Positions 7,515-17,089 of a DNA stretch of 64,000 nucleotides are shown here, one piece after another; positions within the stretch are counted from its first letter, which is position 1, and the number at the start of each line of letters is the position of its first letter. The DNA is taken from the NCBI GenBank assembly GCA_963709355.1, contig CAVPVY010000005.1, positions 1,612,001-1,676,000 of the forward strand, written 5' to 3'. The notes beneath the pieces were generated by a model. It had not been told where the DNA came from. It made no database searches and saw nothing but the letters and a program-made list of their open reading frames with translations. Made by a program: the position numbers and the translations under genes. This DNA comes from PLOWO2-12-38-17 sp963709355 (lineage in GTDB: Bacteria; Planctomycetota; Brocadiia; Brocadiales; Brocadiaceae).

Positions 7515-7837
7515 ATTTTACTTGCTCTTACTAAAAAATTTGGGTACGAGTCTATTTGTTATTATATAAAAATTCTAGCACTTTGACTCCTTTTGTCAAA
7601 CACTTTTTCTTCGTTGCTTATTTATTAATTAACACAACTCGCATGATTATTGAAACTTTATTGACACGTCCAGACACTGACTGCTATACTAAACTCCGAT
7701 TTTTTTCAAAAGCTAAATTCACAAATCATATTTACTTTTTATTATCTAGGTTTAACCATAGGACTCTACGTATATTCTCATTATTGGGGATTCGGTTTTG
7801 TATCTGCAATTTTCTTTGCCATAAAGCAATTCATTAA
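7515..7837. other. Gene-free spacer upstream of the CPBP protease
   Basis: This 323-base AT-rich stretch separates the divergent nuclease and CPBP genes and should hold both promoters. A 93-codon open frame at 7556-7837 has biased composition and no recognisable motif, and I do not accept it as a gene. The CPBP start is embedded in the short palindrome ATTCATTAAATGAAT. Confidence 0.4.
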
Positions 7838-8554
7838 ATGAATTGGTATCTTAATAACACAAGAAACCTTGCAAACAGCTTTATATTTATCCTGCCACTG
7901 CTTGTAATATACGAGATAGGGATCGCATTACATGGAGCAAACATCAAGAACACAGCAGACGTCGTCATCGAAAGATTTTTTGGTTTGCTAGGTAAGAATG
8001 GTTCCCTAATATTTAATCTGCTAGTTATCATCCTTCTCTTCATATCGTTATTCTACATAGAGAAAAATACCCTCTTTAATACGTTAACTATTATCATTGT
8101 TTTCATTTTAATGTTTATAGAAAGTATAGCTTATGCTATATTTATCGGAGTCGGGATAAGTTCTCTGGTATATAAAATTTTATTTCCCTATACCCTCGCA
8201 ATAATCGGAATTGAAAAAAGCATGTACATTATTCTTTCCGCTGGTGCTGGGGTTTATGAAGAGATACTTTTTAGATTTATTCTAATCTCTTTCTTGTGTA
8301 TCATATTCATAACCTTATTGAAAATGAATAAATACATTGGTAAAAGTATAAGTGTTATAATTGGGTCATTAATTTTTGCAATTTTACACTACATAGGAAA
8401 TTTTAGTGACAGTTTCACATATACAAACTTTACTTTCAGGCTATTATCTGGGATAATTTTATCTGTTATTTTCATAATGCGAGGGCTAGGTGTCGCTGTT
8501 TATACACACGCCATTTACGATCTAATTACTGTAATAAAACCTTTTAAAATATAA
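7838..8554 (+). CDS. CPBP-family intramembrane glutamic protease
   Basis: The 238-residue, very hydrophobic protein has about seven membrane segments and the three CPBP (Abi/CAAX-protease-like) motifs: EE-x3-R in GVYEEILFRF, FA-x2-H in IFAILHYIG, and HAIYD near the C-terminus. Members cleave proteins or prenylated peptides inside the membrane; some confer bacteriocin immunity. The target is unknown. It heads a tight run with ubiX (10-base gap), the MazG-like gene and sppA. Confidence 0.85.
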   Translation: MNWYLNNTRNLANSFIFILPLLVIYEIGIALHGANIKNTADVVIERFFGLLGKNGSLIFNLLVIILLFISLFYIEKNTLFNTLTIIIVFILMFIESIAYAIFIGVGISSLVYKILFPYTLAIIGIEKSMYIILSAGAGVYEEILFRFILISFLCIIFITLLKMNKYIGKSISVIIGSLIFAILHYIGNFSDSFTYTNFTFRLLSGIILSVIFIMRGLGVAVYTHAIYDLITVIKPFKI

Positions 8555-8564
8555 AGGAATCTCT

Positions 8565-9179
8565 TTGGATAATATAATAGTTGGGATTACAGGTGCCAGC
8601 GGGGCTATCTATGCCAGGCGTTTATTACAAATCCTTTGTAGAAAGGAATACAATGTCCACCTTGTAATTTCAGAAGCCGCAAACATAATCATTAAACAAG
8701 AGCTTGGAATTGACATCAACCCCAAACAATCAAATATCATAGAATTTTTAAGTTACGCTACAGACAACATCATTTTATATAATAATTCCGATATTGGCGC
8801 AACCATTGCCAGCGGACAATACCCTGTTAAAGCAATGGTTATCGTCCCTTGCAGTATGAATACCTTATGCTCTATTGCACATGGTATTTCCAACAACCTA
8901 ATTCAGCGTGCAGCAAGCGTGACAATTAAAGAAAGCCGTAAACTTATACTCGTGCCACGAGAAACACCCCTATCTTCTATTCATCTGGAAGCCATGCTGA
9001 AATTGTCTTCCAACGGTGTATGCATCCTGCCTGCAATGCCTAGCTTCTACCACAGTCCCAAAACTATCGAAGACCAAGTTGATTTCATAGTATCCAAAAT
9101 ATTTGATTCCCTAGGTATAGAACATACACTAATTCCTAAATGGCAATATAACAAGCTTCTTGATATCGAAGACTTATAA
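8565..9179 (+). CDS. ubiX: Flavin prenyltransferase UbiX
   Basis: The 204-residue protein begins with a TTG after TAAAGGAAT and has the UbiX signature IIVGITGASGAIYARRLLQ, the dimethylallyl-phosphate and FMN-binding stretch VIVPCSMNTLCSIAHGIS, and VPRETPLSSIHLEAM. It makes prenylated FMN for UbiD-type decarboxylases. No ubiD gene lies in the window. The length is normal. Confidence 0.92.
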   Translation: MDNIIVGITGASGAIYARRLLQILCRKEYNVHLVISEAANIIIKQELGIDINPKQSNIIEFLSYATDNIILYNNSDIGATIASGQYPVKAMVIVPCSMNTLCSIAHGISNNLIQRAASVTIKESRKLILVPRETPLSSIHLEAMLKLSSNGVCILPAMPSFYHSPKTIEDQVDFIVSKIFDSLGIEHTLIPKWQYNKLLDIEDL

Positions 9180-9183
9180 CACT

Positions 9184-9477
9184 ATGGAAATTGAGAAATT
9201 TCAAAAACTTATAGAAGATATTTATTTTAAAAAGGACGCTAGGCGTGGTCTATCAAAAACCTTCATGTGGTTTACAGAAGAGGTTGGAGAACTCTCACAT
9301 GCACTGAGGGAAAATAATAAGGAAGAAATGAAAAAAGAATTTGCAGATGTACTTGCATGGTTATTTACCCTTGCAAGCCTCTCAGGCATCAGAATGGAAG
9401 AAACAATCCTTAAGTACACGTCAGGATGCCCCGTTTGTAGTAATATTCCATGTATTTGTGAGGAAAAAGAATCGTGA
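9184..9477 (+). CDS. MazG-like nucleotide pyrophosphohydrolase
   Basis: From the ATG at 9184 the protein is 97 residues. It shows the all-alpha NTP pyrophosphatase motif EEVGEL...KEFADVLAWL (E-E-x-x-E followed by E-x-x-D), which holds the Mg ions. Such small MazG-like proteins hydrolyse non-canonical or excess NTPs. The tail has four Cys (CPVCSNIPCIC), perhaps a metal site, which is unusual for the core fold. It starts 4 bases after ubiX and overlaps the sppA start by 4 bases (GTGA), so it is cotranscribed. Confidence 0.82.
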   Translation: MEIEKFQKLIEDIYFKKDARRGLSKTFMWFTEEVGELSHALRENNKEEMKKEFADVLAWLFTLASLSGIRMEETILKYTSGCPVCSNIPCICEEKES

Positions 9478-10559
9478 CCGACGTAAGATCAGATATTCCA
9501 CCGCAAATGGGATGGCAGCCAATTTATAATAAAAAGGGTAAAGGGGCAGGTTTCTGGATAGCCGTGGGGTTTGCCTCGTTTTTTTTCTTATGTTCCCTTT
9601 TATTATTCGTCCTTTTTCTTGGTTCCCTCTTCCTGAACAGGGCTTTTATTGCAAGCAATACTGATACAAAAGGTAGGATACAAATTTCAGAAATTACTGT
9701 TGAAGGAAGCGGCGAAAACAAGATTGCCATAATCCCTGTTAAGGGGCTATTAACTAATGAATCAGCAGAAGGTCTGTTTATTGAAAAACCTAGTATTGTC
9801 GAAGTGATAAAACAACAACTGGAACATGCAAATAACGACTCGCATGTCAAGGCGGTTCTGCTGGAGGTGGATAGTCCGGGCGGTGGCATTACAGCAAGCG
9901 ATATTATTTACAATCAAATCATAAAATTCAAAACAGGCTCAAATAAAAAGGTTGTTGTCTATATGCAGGATGTGGCTGCTTCAGGCGGTTACTATATCTC
10001 TGCAGCCGCAGACGCTATAGTGGCGCATCCGACCACAATTACAGGCAGCATCGGAGTAATTATGCCCTTGATAAATGTGGCAGACCTCATTAACAAATAC
10101 GGGATAAAGGATAATTCCATTACATCAGGAAATATGAAAGAAATCGGTTCGCCTCTCAAACAGATGACCCAGGAAGAACAAACCATTTTAGAAAATATTA
10201 TTGATGAACTGTATCTGCAGTTTGTAAACATTGTTTCAATCGGCAGAAAGCTTGATATTGAGGCTGTAAAGAAGATCTCTGATGGAAGAATTTATACTGG
10301 CAAACAGGCACTTGAAAAGGGATTGGTTGATAAATTGGGCTACATGGAAGACGCAATTAATCAGGTTAAAGAACTTGCAGGGCTCACTGAGGCAACTATT
10401 GTAAGATATGAAAAAAAATATGGCCTTGCTGATTTATTTGGCATAATTTCAAGAAGAATATTTTACAGAAATACAATTTTATTCGACATATCACAACTTC
10501 AGGAACAGAATACTATCAAACCCATGTACCTCTGGACTGGATATGCCAGCAGTAAATAA
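9474..10559 (+). CDS. sppA: Signal peptide peptidase SppA (S49 family)
   Basis: The GTG start overlaps the MazG stop. The 361-residue protein has one N-terminal membrane anchor (about 26-55) and one S49 domain, as in the short SppA form. The catalytic nucleophile is Ser170 in VAASGGYYIS; the partner is probably Lys222 in GNMKEIGSP. DSPGG (133-137) and TGSIGV are other family marks. It degrades cleaved signal peptides in the membrane, with its active site on the outer face. Confidence 0.92.
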   Translation: MTDVRSDIPPQMGWQPIYNKKGKGAGFWIAVGFASFFFLCSLLLFVLFLGSLFLNRAFIASNTDTKGRIQISEITVEGSGENKIAIIPVKGLLTNESAEGLFIEKPSIVEVIKQQLEHANNDSHVKAVLLEVDSPGGGITASDIIYNQIIKFKTGSNKKVVVYMQDVAASGGYYISAAADAIVAHPTTITGSIGVIMPLINVADLINKYGIKDNSITSGNMKEIGSPLKQMTQEEQTILENIIDELYLQFVNIVSIGRKLDIEAVKKISDGRIYTGKQALEKGLVDKLGYMEDAINQVKELAGLTEATIVRYEKKYGLADLFGIISRRIFYRNTILFDISQLQEQNTIKPMYLWTGYASSK

Positions 10560-10721
10560 AAAATCGCAAGAATAATACCCTGCAACAGTAACTTTGTTAA
10601 ATTTAACCTTATCAATAGAAACTGTTAATGACTATATTTAATTCACTAAAAGATTTTTCACAATAGTTTAATATATTACAAGAGAATCGTGCCTCTACGC
10701 CGACTGAGGAGGTCAAATTAA

Positions 10722-11438
10722 ATCAAAGAATTTATAACAGATGGTCAAATCCAGTTGCAAAGATTAATTAAATATGCAAGTCTGAACTCCAGAAGTAATA
10801 TCTTAGATATTGGATTCATGGGTGGCAAGCTAATATCAGTTCTTGTGCCTTTTCTGAAAGAAGGTATATATTCCACATTCTAAGGAAATAAAAGTTATAT
10901 TGAATACTGGAAATATTCCGTAGGTAAAAAGCATAACCACTTTACCCTTATTCATGCGGACCTGTGTCATTCTTATTATAATCCCGAGGGTACGTATAAA
11001 ACAGTTGAATATGTTTTCCCATTTAATAATAATGTATTTGGTATCGTATATCTAAATTCAATCTTTACCCATTTACTACCATCCTAAATGTCTCATTATT
11101 TAACTGAGATACGAAGGGTGCTAAAGCCGGGAGGCATCTTGTAGGCGACATACTTTATAGTTAATAACGAATCGTTGTTTTTAGACAGTAAAGGTCTCAG
11201 TAATAGAACGCTTTTAAAGCATTGTCATAAACTATTAAATTTTCAACACGGAAATTACTGGACAATGGATGGGGATATTACAGAACGCTTTATAAGAATA
11301 GATGAAAAATTGTTAAAAGACAACCATGATAAAAACAACCTCGAAAGCATTAATATTATTTACGGAAACTGGTGTAGCAGAGATGAAAGTCCAGACAAAA
11401 CACTTCAAGACATTTTTGCTACACGGAAAAGCTATTAA
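10722..11438 (+). pseudogene. Class I SAM methyltransferase, broken by three in-frame stops
   Basis: One frame from 10722 to 11438 reads as a methyltransferase-11/12 type protein: NILDIGFMGGK (motif I), HFTLIHADLCHSYYNPEGTY, VYLNSIFTHLLP, HYLTEIRRVLKPGGIL, and the ending LQDIFATRKSY. It is interrupted in the same frame by TAA at 10881, TAA at 11085 and TAG at 11142. The glycines of the SAM-binding loop are partly lost (GxGxG has become GFMGG). Three in-frame stops without a frame change cannot come from indel errors, so this is a real pseudogene. The last 88 codons remain open (from 11175) but lack the SAM site. The original substrate is unknown. Confidence 0.8.
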
Positions 11439-11462
11439 TATAATTTTTTTAAATATCACATA

Positions 11463-12914
11463 ATGATTATGGTACGCGTTCGTTTCGCTCCTTCACCTAC
11501 AGGACTACTGCATATCGGTAATGCACGCATAGCTGTTTTCAACTGGCTATTTGCTAGACGGCATAATGGCACATTCATCCTAAGAATTGAAGATACAGAT
11601 ATTGCACGTTCTGAAAATAAGTTCACAACGCAACTTATAGAAGACCTGCACTGGCTGGGACTCCTTTGGCAGGAAGGTCCCGATGTGGGTGGGCAGTTAG
11701 GCCCCTATTTACAATCAGAACGATTGCACATTTATAAAGAAATCTGCCAGCAGTTTTTAAATGATAGACTGGCATATAAATGCTATTGCACACAAGAGGA
11801 ATTAGAGGAACGAAGAAGCATTGCAAGATTATTAGGAAAGCCGCCTAGATATGATAATCGCTGCCGAAATCTAAATGATTCCCAAATAAAAGCATTTGAA
11901 ACATCAGGAATGAACAACACTATCCGCTTTAAAGTACCTGACGAATTGGTTGCCTTCGACGATTTGATCCGTGGTACTTGTCAGTTTGATATGAATCTGG
12001 TAGGTGATTTTGTAATCATGCGGTCTGATGAAACGCCTTCATTCCATTTTGCCGTGGCGGTTGACGATACATTAATGGAAATTACACATGTAATACGGGG
12101 AGAGGACCATCTATCAAACACACCTTGTCACATATTACTTTTTAATGCCTTGAAGCGAAAACCTCCACAATTTGCTCATTTATCACTTACCATGGGAACC
12201 GATCGAACCCTGTTAAGCAAACGTCATGGGGCATTTTCTATCTCAGAATACAAAAAATTGGGTTATCTGCCAGAAGCGCTTCTCAACTATATGATGCTCC
12301 TCGGCTGGTCGCCTAAAAATAAAAAAGAAAAATTCAAGGTAGATGATATTATCGAAACATTTGAAATAAGCGACATGCATAAGGCATCCTCTGTATTTGA
12401 TCACCATAAACTAGACTGGTTGTGTGGGCAGTATATCCGTGAAGCAGACGCAGACACGCTTACAGAACTAGCTATACCCTACCTGCAAACAGCTGGTTTC
12501 ATTCCTGCAGATGAAAGTAAACTTGACAAAACTAGACTTAGATTGATTGTTGACGCAACAAAGAACAACATATCCTGCATCTCACAAATTATTCAGGAGG
12601 CTGATATCTTTTTCAAGGATATTATAATCAGCCATACCCATACTGAGTTCTTATCATCTGAAATATCAAAAAGTGTACTCACGTCATTTTGTCAGGAATT
12701 GCAGAAACTAAATACATTTTCTCCTCAAATATTTAAAGAAATATTGACAATTGTACATGAAAAAACAAAAATAAATAGGAAGGAACTTTATCTCCCTATC
12801 CGTATTGCTCTAACTGGCAAAGAACATGGTCCGGAACTTCATATCGTTATCAATATCCTTGGTATTAATACTTGTAAGAAGAGGATTGAGCGGTTTCTTT
12901 TTGTTAAGAGATAA
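11463..12914 (+). CDS. gltX: Glutamyl-tRNA synthetase GltX
   Basis: The 483-residue class Ic synthetase has the HIGH-type motif PSPTGLLHIGNAR (11-22) and the KMSKS-type loop LLSKRHG (250-256). VRGEDH/LSNTP-type residues (IRGEDHLSNTP, 211-221) are also present, as is the alpha-helical anticodon-binding half. It charges tRNA-Glu, possibly also tRNA-Gln if the organism uses GatCAB. Two starts are possible, 11463 and 11469 (MVRVRFAPSPTG); the latter fits the family better. It follows the methyltransferase pseudogene by 24 bases. Confidence 0.93.
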   Translation: MIMVRVRFAPSPTGLLHIGNARIAVFNWLFARRHNGTFILRIEDTDIARSENKFTTQLIEDLHWLGLLWQEGPDVGGQLGPYLQSERLHIYKEICQQFLNDRLAYKCYCTQEELEERRSIARLLGKPPRYDNRCRNLNDSQIKAFETSGMNNTIRFKVPDELVAFDDLIRGTCQFDMNLVGDFVIMRSDETPSFHFAVAVDDTLMEITHVIRGEDHLSNTPCHILLFNALKRKPPQFAHLSLTMGTDRTLLSKRHGAFSISEYKKLGYLPEALLNYMMLLGWSPKNKKEKFKVDDIIETFEISDMHKASSVFDHHKLDWLCGQYIREADADTLTELAIPYLQTAGFIPADESKLDKTRLRLIVDATKNNISCISQIIQEADIFFKDIIISHTHTEFLSSEISKSVLTSFCQELQKLNTFSPQIFKEILTIVHEKTKINRKELYLPIRIALTGKEHGPELHIVINILGINTCKKRIERFLFVKR

Positions 12915-12920
12915 CTCTTT

Positions 12921-13090
12921 AGCCACGAATCAACACAAATGAACACAAATAAAAGAAGCTATGAGTCAAAAGAAAATGGAAAATTAAGAATAAGAATAAA
13001 TTAAAATAATTAAGCTTGTGGTTTTATTTCTATCTATACCTCGTGTTTTTTACAATATTAGTGTAGATTGGTGTAGATTCGTGTTAATTC
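12921..13090. repeat. Imperfect fold-back repeat between gltX and cysS
   Basis: CACGAATCAACACAAATGAA (left arm, from 12924) recurs inverted and diverged as the complement of TGGTGTAGATTCGTGTTAAT (right arm, about 13069-13088). The arms are about 30 bases and enclose about 100 bases of AT-rich DNA without a gene. A related ACAGATAAAC-type pair lies at 17090-17235. It looks like a decayed non-autonomous element; the origin is not shown. Confidence 0.5.
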
Positions 13091-13136
13091 GCAGCTGTTG
13101 CTTACAGAAAATATTTGAATTTTAAGAAAGAGGTCT

Positions 13137-14600
13137 ATGACACTAAAATTTTACAATTCATTGACAAAAAGAAAGGAAATATTTGTACCTTTCCATGAGA
13201 GACAAGTAAATATATATGTATGCGGTCCGACTGTTTACGACCACCCCCATATTGGACACGCAAAAAGTTATGTTAGTTTTGATGTAATTGTCAGGTATCT
13301 TCGGTATCTTGGCTATAAAGTACGATATATTCAGAATATTACAGATGTTGGACACTTAACCGATAATGCAGATGCGGGCGAGGACAAAATACTAAAGCGT
13401 GCGCAGAAAGAACGATTAGAACCCATGGAACTTGTAGAGATATATACACGAAGTTATTTTGAAGATATGGATGCTCTCAATAACCTGAGACCCGATATCT
13501 CACCACGGGCAACAGCACACATACCGGAACAAATCGAGCTTGTAGAAAAGTTGATTGAAAAAGGGGTTGCCTATGCATCAAATGGATCTGTTTACTTTGA
13601 TGTCCAGAAATTCAATGAATACGGTAAACTTTCGGGACGCAAACAGGAAGAACTCGAGGCAGGCGCCCGGATAGAAATAAACCCAGAAAAGCGGCATCCA
13701 TCTGATTTTGCCCTTTGGAAAAAAGCGGAACCAGGTCATATAATGCGGTGGAAAAGCCCTTGGGGAGAAGGATTTCCCGGTTGGCATCTTGAATGCTCCG
13801 CCATGTCAATGAAATATCTTGGAACAACACTGGATATCCACGGCGGTGGCCTAGAAAATATCTTTCCACATCACGAGTGTGAGATTGCACAAAGCGAAGT
13901 GGCTAATAACGCACCATTTGTCAGATACTGGCTTCATAACAACATGGTCACTGTAAACGGCCAAAAAATGGGAAAATCACTTGATAACTTTATTACACTC
14001 AAAAAAGCATTCATAAAATATAATCCCCTAACCGTACGATTCTTTATCCTCAATACACATTATCGCAGCCCACTTGATTTCAGCAACGAAGCGCTTGACG
14101 CCGCAGATAAGGGACTCGAGCGTTTGCATACTACAATCATAAATTTGAGAGAGCGTATGAATCATGCAAAAGACAGTTCCGTTCGTCCAGAAATTTACAA
14201 TAAACTAGAAAAACATAAGAGATTATTTCTAGAAGCAATGGATGAAGATATTAATACATCCGAAGCCATTGCCGTACTTTTCGATCTGTCAAAAGAAGTC
14301 AATACATTGCTAAATTCAGGACAAGAAATCAGCAAGAAATGCTTAGAGGATATTGATTCACTTTATCAGCAGCTTGGTGGTGTTATACTGGGTATCATTC
14401 CTAAAAGCTTTGAATCCGCACAAAGAGGGGAAGCGGACGTGCTGGATAATGTTATGCGAGTGCTCATTGATACTCGCAACGAACTGCGTAAGGTAAAGCA
14501 ATGGCAACTATCTGATTTCATTCGTAACAAACTTACTGAAATAGGCATTGCCCTTGATGATAAATCGGACAGCACCGAATGGAAAAGGATAAAAAAATGA
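13137..14600 (+). CDS. cysS: Cysteinyl-tRNA synthetase CysS
   Basis: The 487-residue protein has every CysRS landmark: VCGPTVYDHPHIGHAKS with the HIGH motif (38-41), KMGKS (277-281), and Zn ligands at Cys29, Cys220, His245 and Glu249, which line up with the E. coli set at a constant offset. The start follows AAGAAAGAGG. It charges tRNA-Cys. The stop overlaps the start of a decayed HD-domain gene (ATGA), so the two once formed an operon. Confidence 0.95.
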   Translation: MTLKFYNSLTKRKEIFVPFHERQVNIYVCGPTVYDHPHIGHAKSYVSFDVIVRYLRYLGYKVRYIQNITDVGHLTDNADAGEDKILKRAQKERLEPMELVEIYTRSYFEDMDALNNLRPDISPRATAHIPEQIELVEKLIEKGVAYASNGSVYFDVQKFNEYGKLSGRKQEELEAGARIEINPEKRHPSDFALWKKAEPGHIMRWKSPWGEGFPGWHLECSAMSMKYLGTTLDIHGGGLENIFPHHECEIAQSEVANNAPFVRYWLHNNMVTVNGQKMGKSLDNFITLKKAFIKYNPLTVRFFILNTHYRSPLDFSNEALDAADKGLERLHTTIINLRERMNHAKDSSVRPEIYNKLEKHKRLFLEAMDEDINTSEAIAVLFDLSKEVNTLLNSGQEISKKCLEDIDSLYQQLGGVILGIIPKSFESAQRGEADVLDNVMRVLIDTRNELRKVKQWQLSDFIRNKLTEIGIALDDKSDSTEWKRIKK

Positions 14601-15247
14601 TTACTTTGGAACAGGTAAAAAACCATTCGTATGTCAAAGTATACGTTAAAAAGGCAAATAATTTCTTGTGGTCATAGGTTACACAGAACACGGGGACCCA
14701 TACGGAAACTATGTAGCAAAAAATGCGCGTAAAATCCTCAAAGAACACAGCTACGATGAAAACACGTGTGAGTCGGCGGATATTGCAGGTTATATTATTA
14801 TATTAGGAATGTTGTTAACCGCCCTTCCCATCCGGAAGCCAGCGCCTTTATCGCAAGCCAGTTTCTAAAAGAGTTATGTATGTGTGTTGAAGACAGCGTC
14901 CTTGTTATGCGTACGATAGGAAACCACGACGAAGGTACTTGTGACACTGTAAGCCCTGTATCATCCGCACGCATCCTTGCAGATAAATCTTATGTCCCTT
15001 GCTCCAGGGTTCGCAGTGTAAAAGAAACTAAATTTGATATACACTGCCGTGTCAATTATGCAGTAACAAAATCGGAGCTTCAATTGGATGCTCAAAAGAA
15101 GGTAGTTACACTCATACTTGATATAGATAGGGATATATCTGACCTTGTAGAATCTCTTGAAATCTTACCGCCCTTATGGTAGTCTGCCGACGCGCCGCAA
15201 GATTTTTAGGCTGTACGTCCGATGTATTAGTTGACGGAATAACATAA
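14597..15247 (+). pseudogene. HD-superfamily hydrolase gene, frameshifted
   Basis: Three frames joined read as one HD phosphohydrolase: MITLEQVKNHSYVKVYVKKA from 14597, then GYTEHGDPYGNYVAKNARKI, then TIGNHDEGTCDTVSPVSSAR with FDIHCRVNYAVTKSELQLD, and the ending RRAARFLGCTSDVLVDGIT to TAA at 15245. Shifts occur near 14665, 14795 and 15170. The LHDIGN motif holding the HD dyad is destroyed. The gene starts on the cysS stop (ATGA). Relatives often sit by cysS in other bacteria. Several disruptions make a sequence error unlikely as the only cause. Confidence 0.78.
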
Positions 15248-15250
15248 TAC

Positions 15251-16198
15251 TTACGTTCTTGGATAATTAACATTGAATGTCTGTTCCGATAGCTTATAAA
15301 TATTTTCTGTAAGCTGTAACAACTGTTCAACGCTTAATACCTCTCCACGAACACGCTCGTCCAGTTGCATATTGCTTATTATCTTTTTTAGACAATCCTT
15401 GGAAACGCCTGGCAATTTCATATGCTCCAGGCTATTAAGTAATGTCTTGCGCCTGGATGTAAATATAGCGTCAACAATCCTTTTAAAGAACAAATAATCT
15501 ACTACCTTACCCGAATATTTCTCCCTATTCACTATAATTCTAACAATAGCAGAATAAACATCAGGTCTTGGCCAAAATACTTCAGGCGGCAATGTTCTTA
15601 CTACCTTCACATCGGAAAACAATTGAGTAATTATAGATAATATGCCATATTCCCTTGTTCCAGGAATTGCCTTCAACCGGTCAGTAATCTCCCTCTGGAG
15701 CGTTAATATCATAGAAACTACAGGCAATTTACTCTCAAGAAAATTAATAATTACCGGCGTGCTAATGTTATAGGGTAAATTAGAAACTATCTTCATATGC
15801 GTTTGCCCGGAGTTTTCTAGCCAACCAGATATTAACAATATAATATCTGGATTCAATTCATGCTTCGTTTTTAAAATATCTGCATTTAACACTGTAACAT
15901 TTTTATAATACCTGAGTATATCAGTTGACAGCTCAAATAATCCCTTATCCACCTCTACAGTAAATACGTGCCTCGACTTCTCAGCCAGCAATCTGGTTAA
16001 TCCACCGGTTCCCGTACCTATTTCCAAAACAACGTCGCTGTCTTTGAGTTCGGCAATATCAGGAATGGATAATAATATATTCTGGTCAATCAGGATATTC
16101 TGTCCAAACCTTTTATTTAATACTATACCCCTTTTTTTAAAAATTTGTTTCAGCACAGCAGGTGTGTGCGGGATGAAATTTGTTTCTTTTTCTGGCAT
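15251..16198 (-). CDS. rsmA: 16S rRNA dimethyladenosine transferase RsmA (KsgA)
   Basis: RsmA dimethylates two adjacent adenines near the 3' end of 16S rRNA. Seen are KRFGQNILID at the N-terminus, the SAM loop VLEIGTGTGGLT, the catalytic SNLPYNIS motif, FWPRPDVYSAIV and a C-terminal helical domain with FTSRRKTLLNSL. I take the ATG at 16198 (MPEKETNF, 315 residues). The longer frame to 16246 runs into a dispersed repeat and is unlikely to be translated. It is convergent with the HD pseudogene. Confidence 0.92.
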   Translation of the reverse strand: MPEKETNFIPHTPAVLKQIFKKRGIVLNKRFGQNILIDQNILLSIPDIAELKDSDVVLEIGTGTGGLTRLLAEKSRHVFTVEVDKGLFELSTDILRYYKNVTVLNADILKTKHELNPDIILLISGWLENSGQTHMKIVSNLPYNISTPVIINFLESKLPVVSMILTLQREITDRLKAIPGTREYGILSIITQLFSDVKVVRTLPPEVFWPRPDVYSAIVRIIVNREKYSGKVVDYLFFKRIVDAIFTSRRKTLLNSLEHMKLPGVSKDCLKKIISNMQLDERVRGEVLSVEQLLQLTENIYKLSEQTFNVNYPRT

Positions 16199-16225
16199 GA
16201 GGTTAACTGAATATTTTAAGTGTAT

Positions 16226-16672
16226 TAATTCACCGCAAAGGCGCAAAGAACGCCGAGAAAAATTACTCTTCTAAACCCAGCACTAGTCTTTTAATTCCTT
16301 GCTTTAGCACCGGAACGTCAAAATTTATGCGTAATCCCAGCTTCCCATCTTCAAATATGTCAAAAGTTGTGCCTCGTGTATGGGAAGAAGAACCTCGATA
16401 GCCTTTACCTCTGCAACAACAGTTTTAGCCACCAACAAATCAATGCGATATCCACACTCAAGTTTAAACCCTTTATACTCCAAGGGCAAAGGTTTCTGAC
16501 GTTCAAACGAAATATTTCGTATTGTAAGTTCTCTGCAAAGACATTCCTCGTAAGCAGACTCTAATAAACCCGGCCCAAGAGCACGATGAACTTCGATTGC
16601 GGCTCCAATTATTTCTTGGGTTAATTTATTTATATCCATACTCTGCGCCCTCAGCGGCTCTGCGGTGTTAAT
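16226..16672. mobile_element. GxxExxY cassette bounded by inverted repeat arms
   Basis: The GxxExxY gene is bracketed by related sequences in inverted orientation: TTCACCGCAAAGGCGCAAAG at the left (16230-16249, continuing AACGCCGAG) and, on the opposite strand at the right (about 16672-16640), a block with ACACCGCAGAGCCGCTGAG and GGCGCAGAG. The arms are about 33 bases and imperfect. Such a unit suggests a small mobile or formerly mobile cassette inserted between the cupin gene and rsmA. No target duplication was established. Confidence 0.45.
16263..16639 (-). pseudogene. GxxExxY protein (PDDEXK-like), frameshifted near its end
   Basis: The N-terminal 104 residues read normally: EIIGAAIEVHRALGPGLLES then AYEECL holds the naming motif G-x-x-E-x-x-Y, and IDLLVAKTVVAEVKAIE is the nuclease-like core strand (D...E-x-K). 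After KM the frame shifts around 16340-16348; the correct ending KLGLRINFDVPVLKQGIKRL, then VLGLEE and a stop at 16263, is present one frame over. One base is missing in or near the GGG of ATGGGAAG. The function of this family is unknown; it is widespread and often near repeats. Confidence 0.75.
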
Positions 16673-16679
16673 ATAACAT

Positions 16680-17039
16680 TTACATTATCTCTTCATCCTC
16701 TTTCCTCCAGGCAGGTTCTACAATACATAAAAATTTCAAATCGGTTCTACCTGTATTTTCAATAAACTGAATTGAATCTGTGGGCACATAAATAGCCTGT
16801 CCTTTACGCACCTTTGCATGCTCGTCGTTAATATGCATAATCCCTTCGCCGTCCAGAATGTAATAAACCTCGGAACTCTTTAGTTTGTGTCTTAAAGAAG
16901 TTCCACAGTGTTTTAAAACTGCATGCGCCAAACTATACCGAAGTTTTAAGCCTGCCTTATCAGGATGCAAAAGTTCGCGAAGAATAGTATTATCTCCAGC
17001 TATAATTTCCTTACACGTCTTCAGGTCTTTTATAAACAT
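16680..17039 (-). CDS. Cupin-2 domain protein
   Basis: The 119-residue protein is one small cupin barrel. Motif 1 is seen in LRHKLKSSEVYYILDGEG (G-x5-H-x-H-x-x-x-E type, with His and Glu placed to bind a metal) and motif 2 in AIYVPTDSIQFIENTG, where the usual second His is Gln. The preceding stretch AVLKHCGTSLRHK is typical of sugar- or metabolite-binding cupins. Catalytic or binding role is unknown. No operon partner is evident; it lies next to the GxxExxY cassette. Confidence 0.82.
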   Translation of the reverse strand: MFIKDLKTCKEIIAGDNTILRELLHPDKAGLKLRYSLAHAVLKHCGTSLRHKLKSSEVYYILDGEGIMHINDEHAKVRKGQAIYVPTDSIQFIENTGRTDLKFLCIVEPAWRKEDEEIM

Positions 17040-17089
17040 GGTTAATATTGAATTGGTTGAATTGGACTATCTTCAGTTACACCTAACAA

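Noticed and set aside
7556..7837. 93-codon plus-strand open frame before the CPBP gene
   Set aside because: No recognisable motif, skewed composition, no ribosome site, and it ends on the base before the next start.
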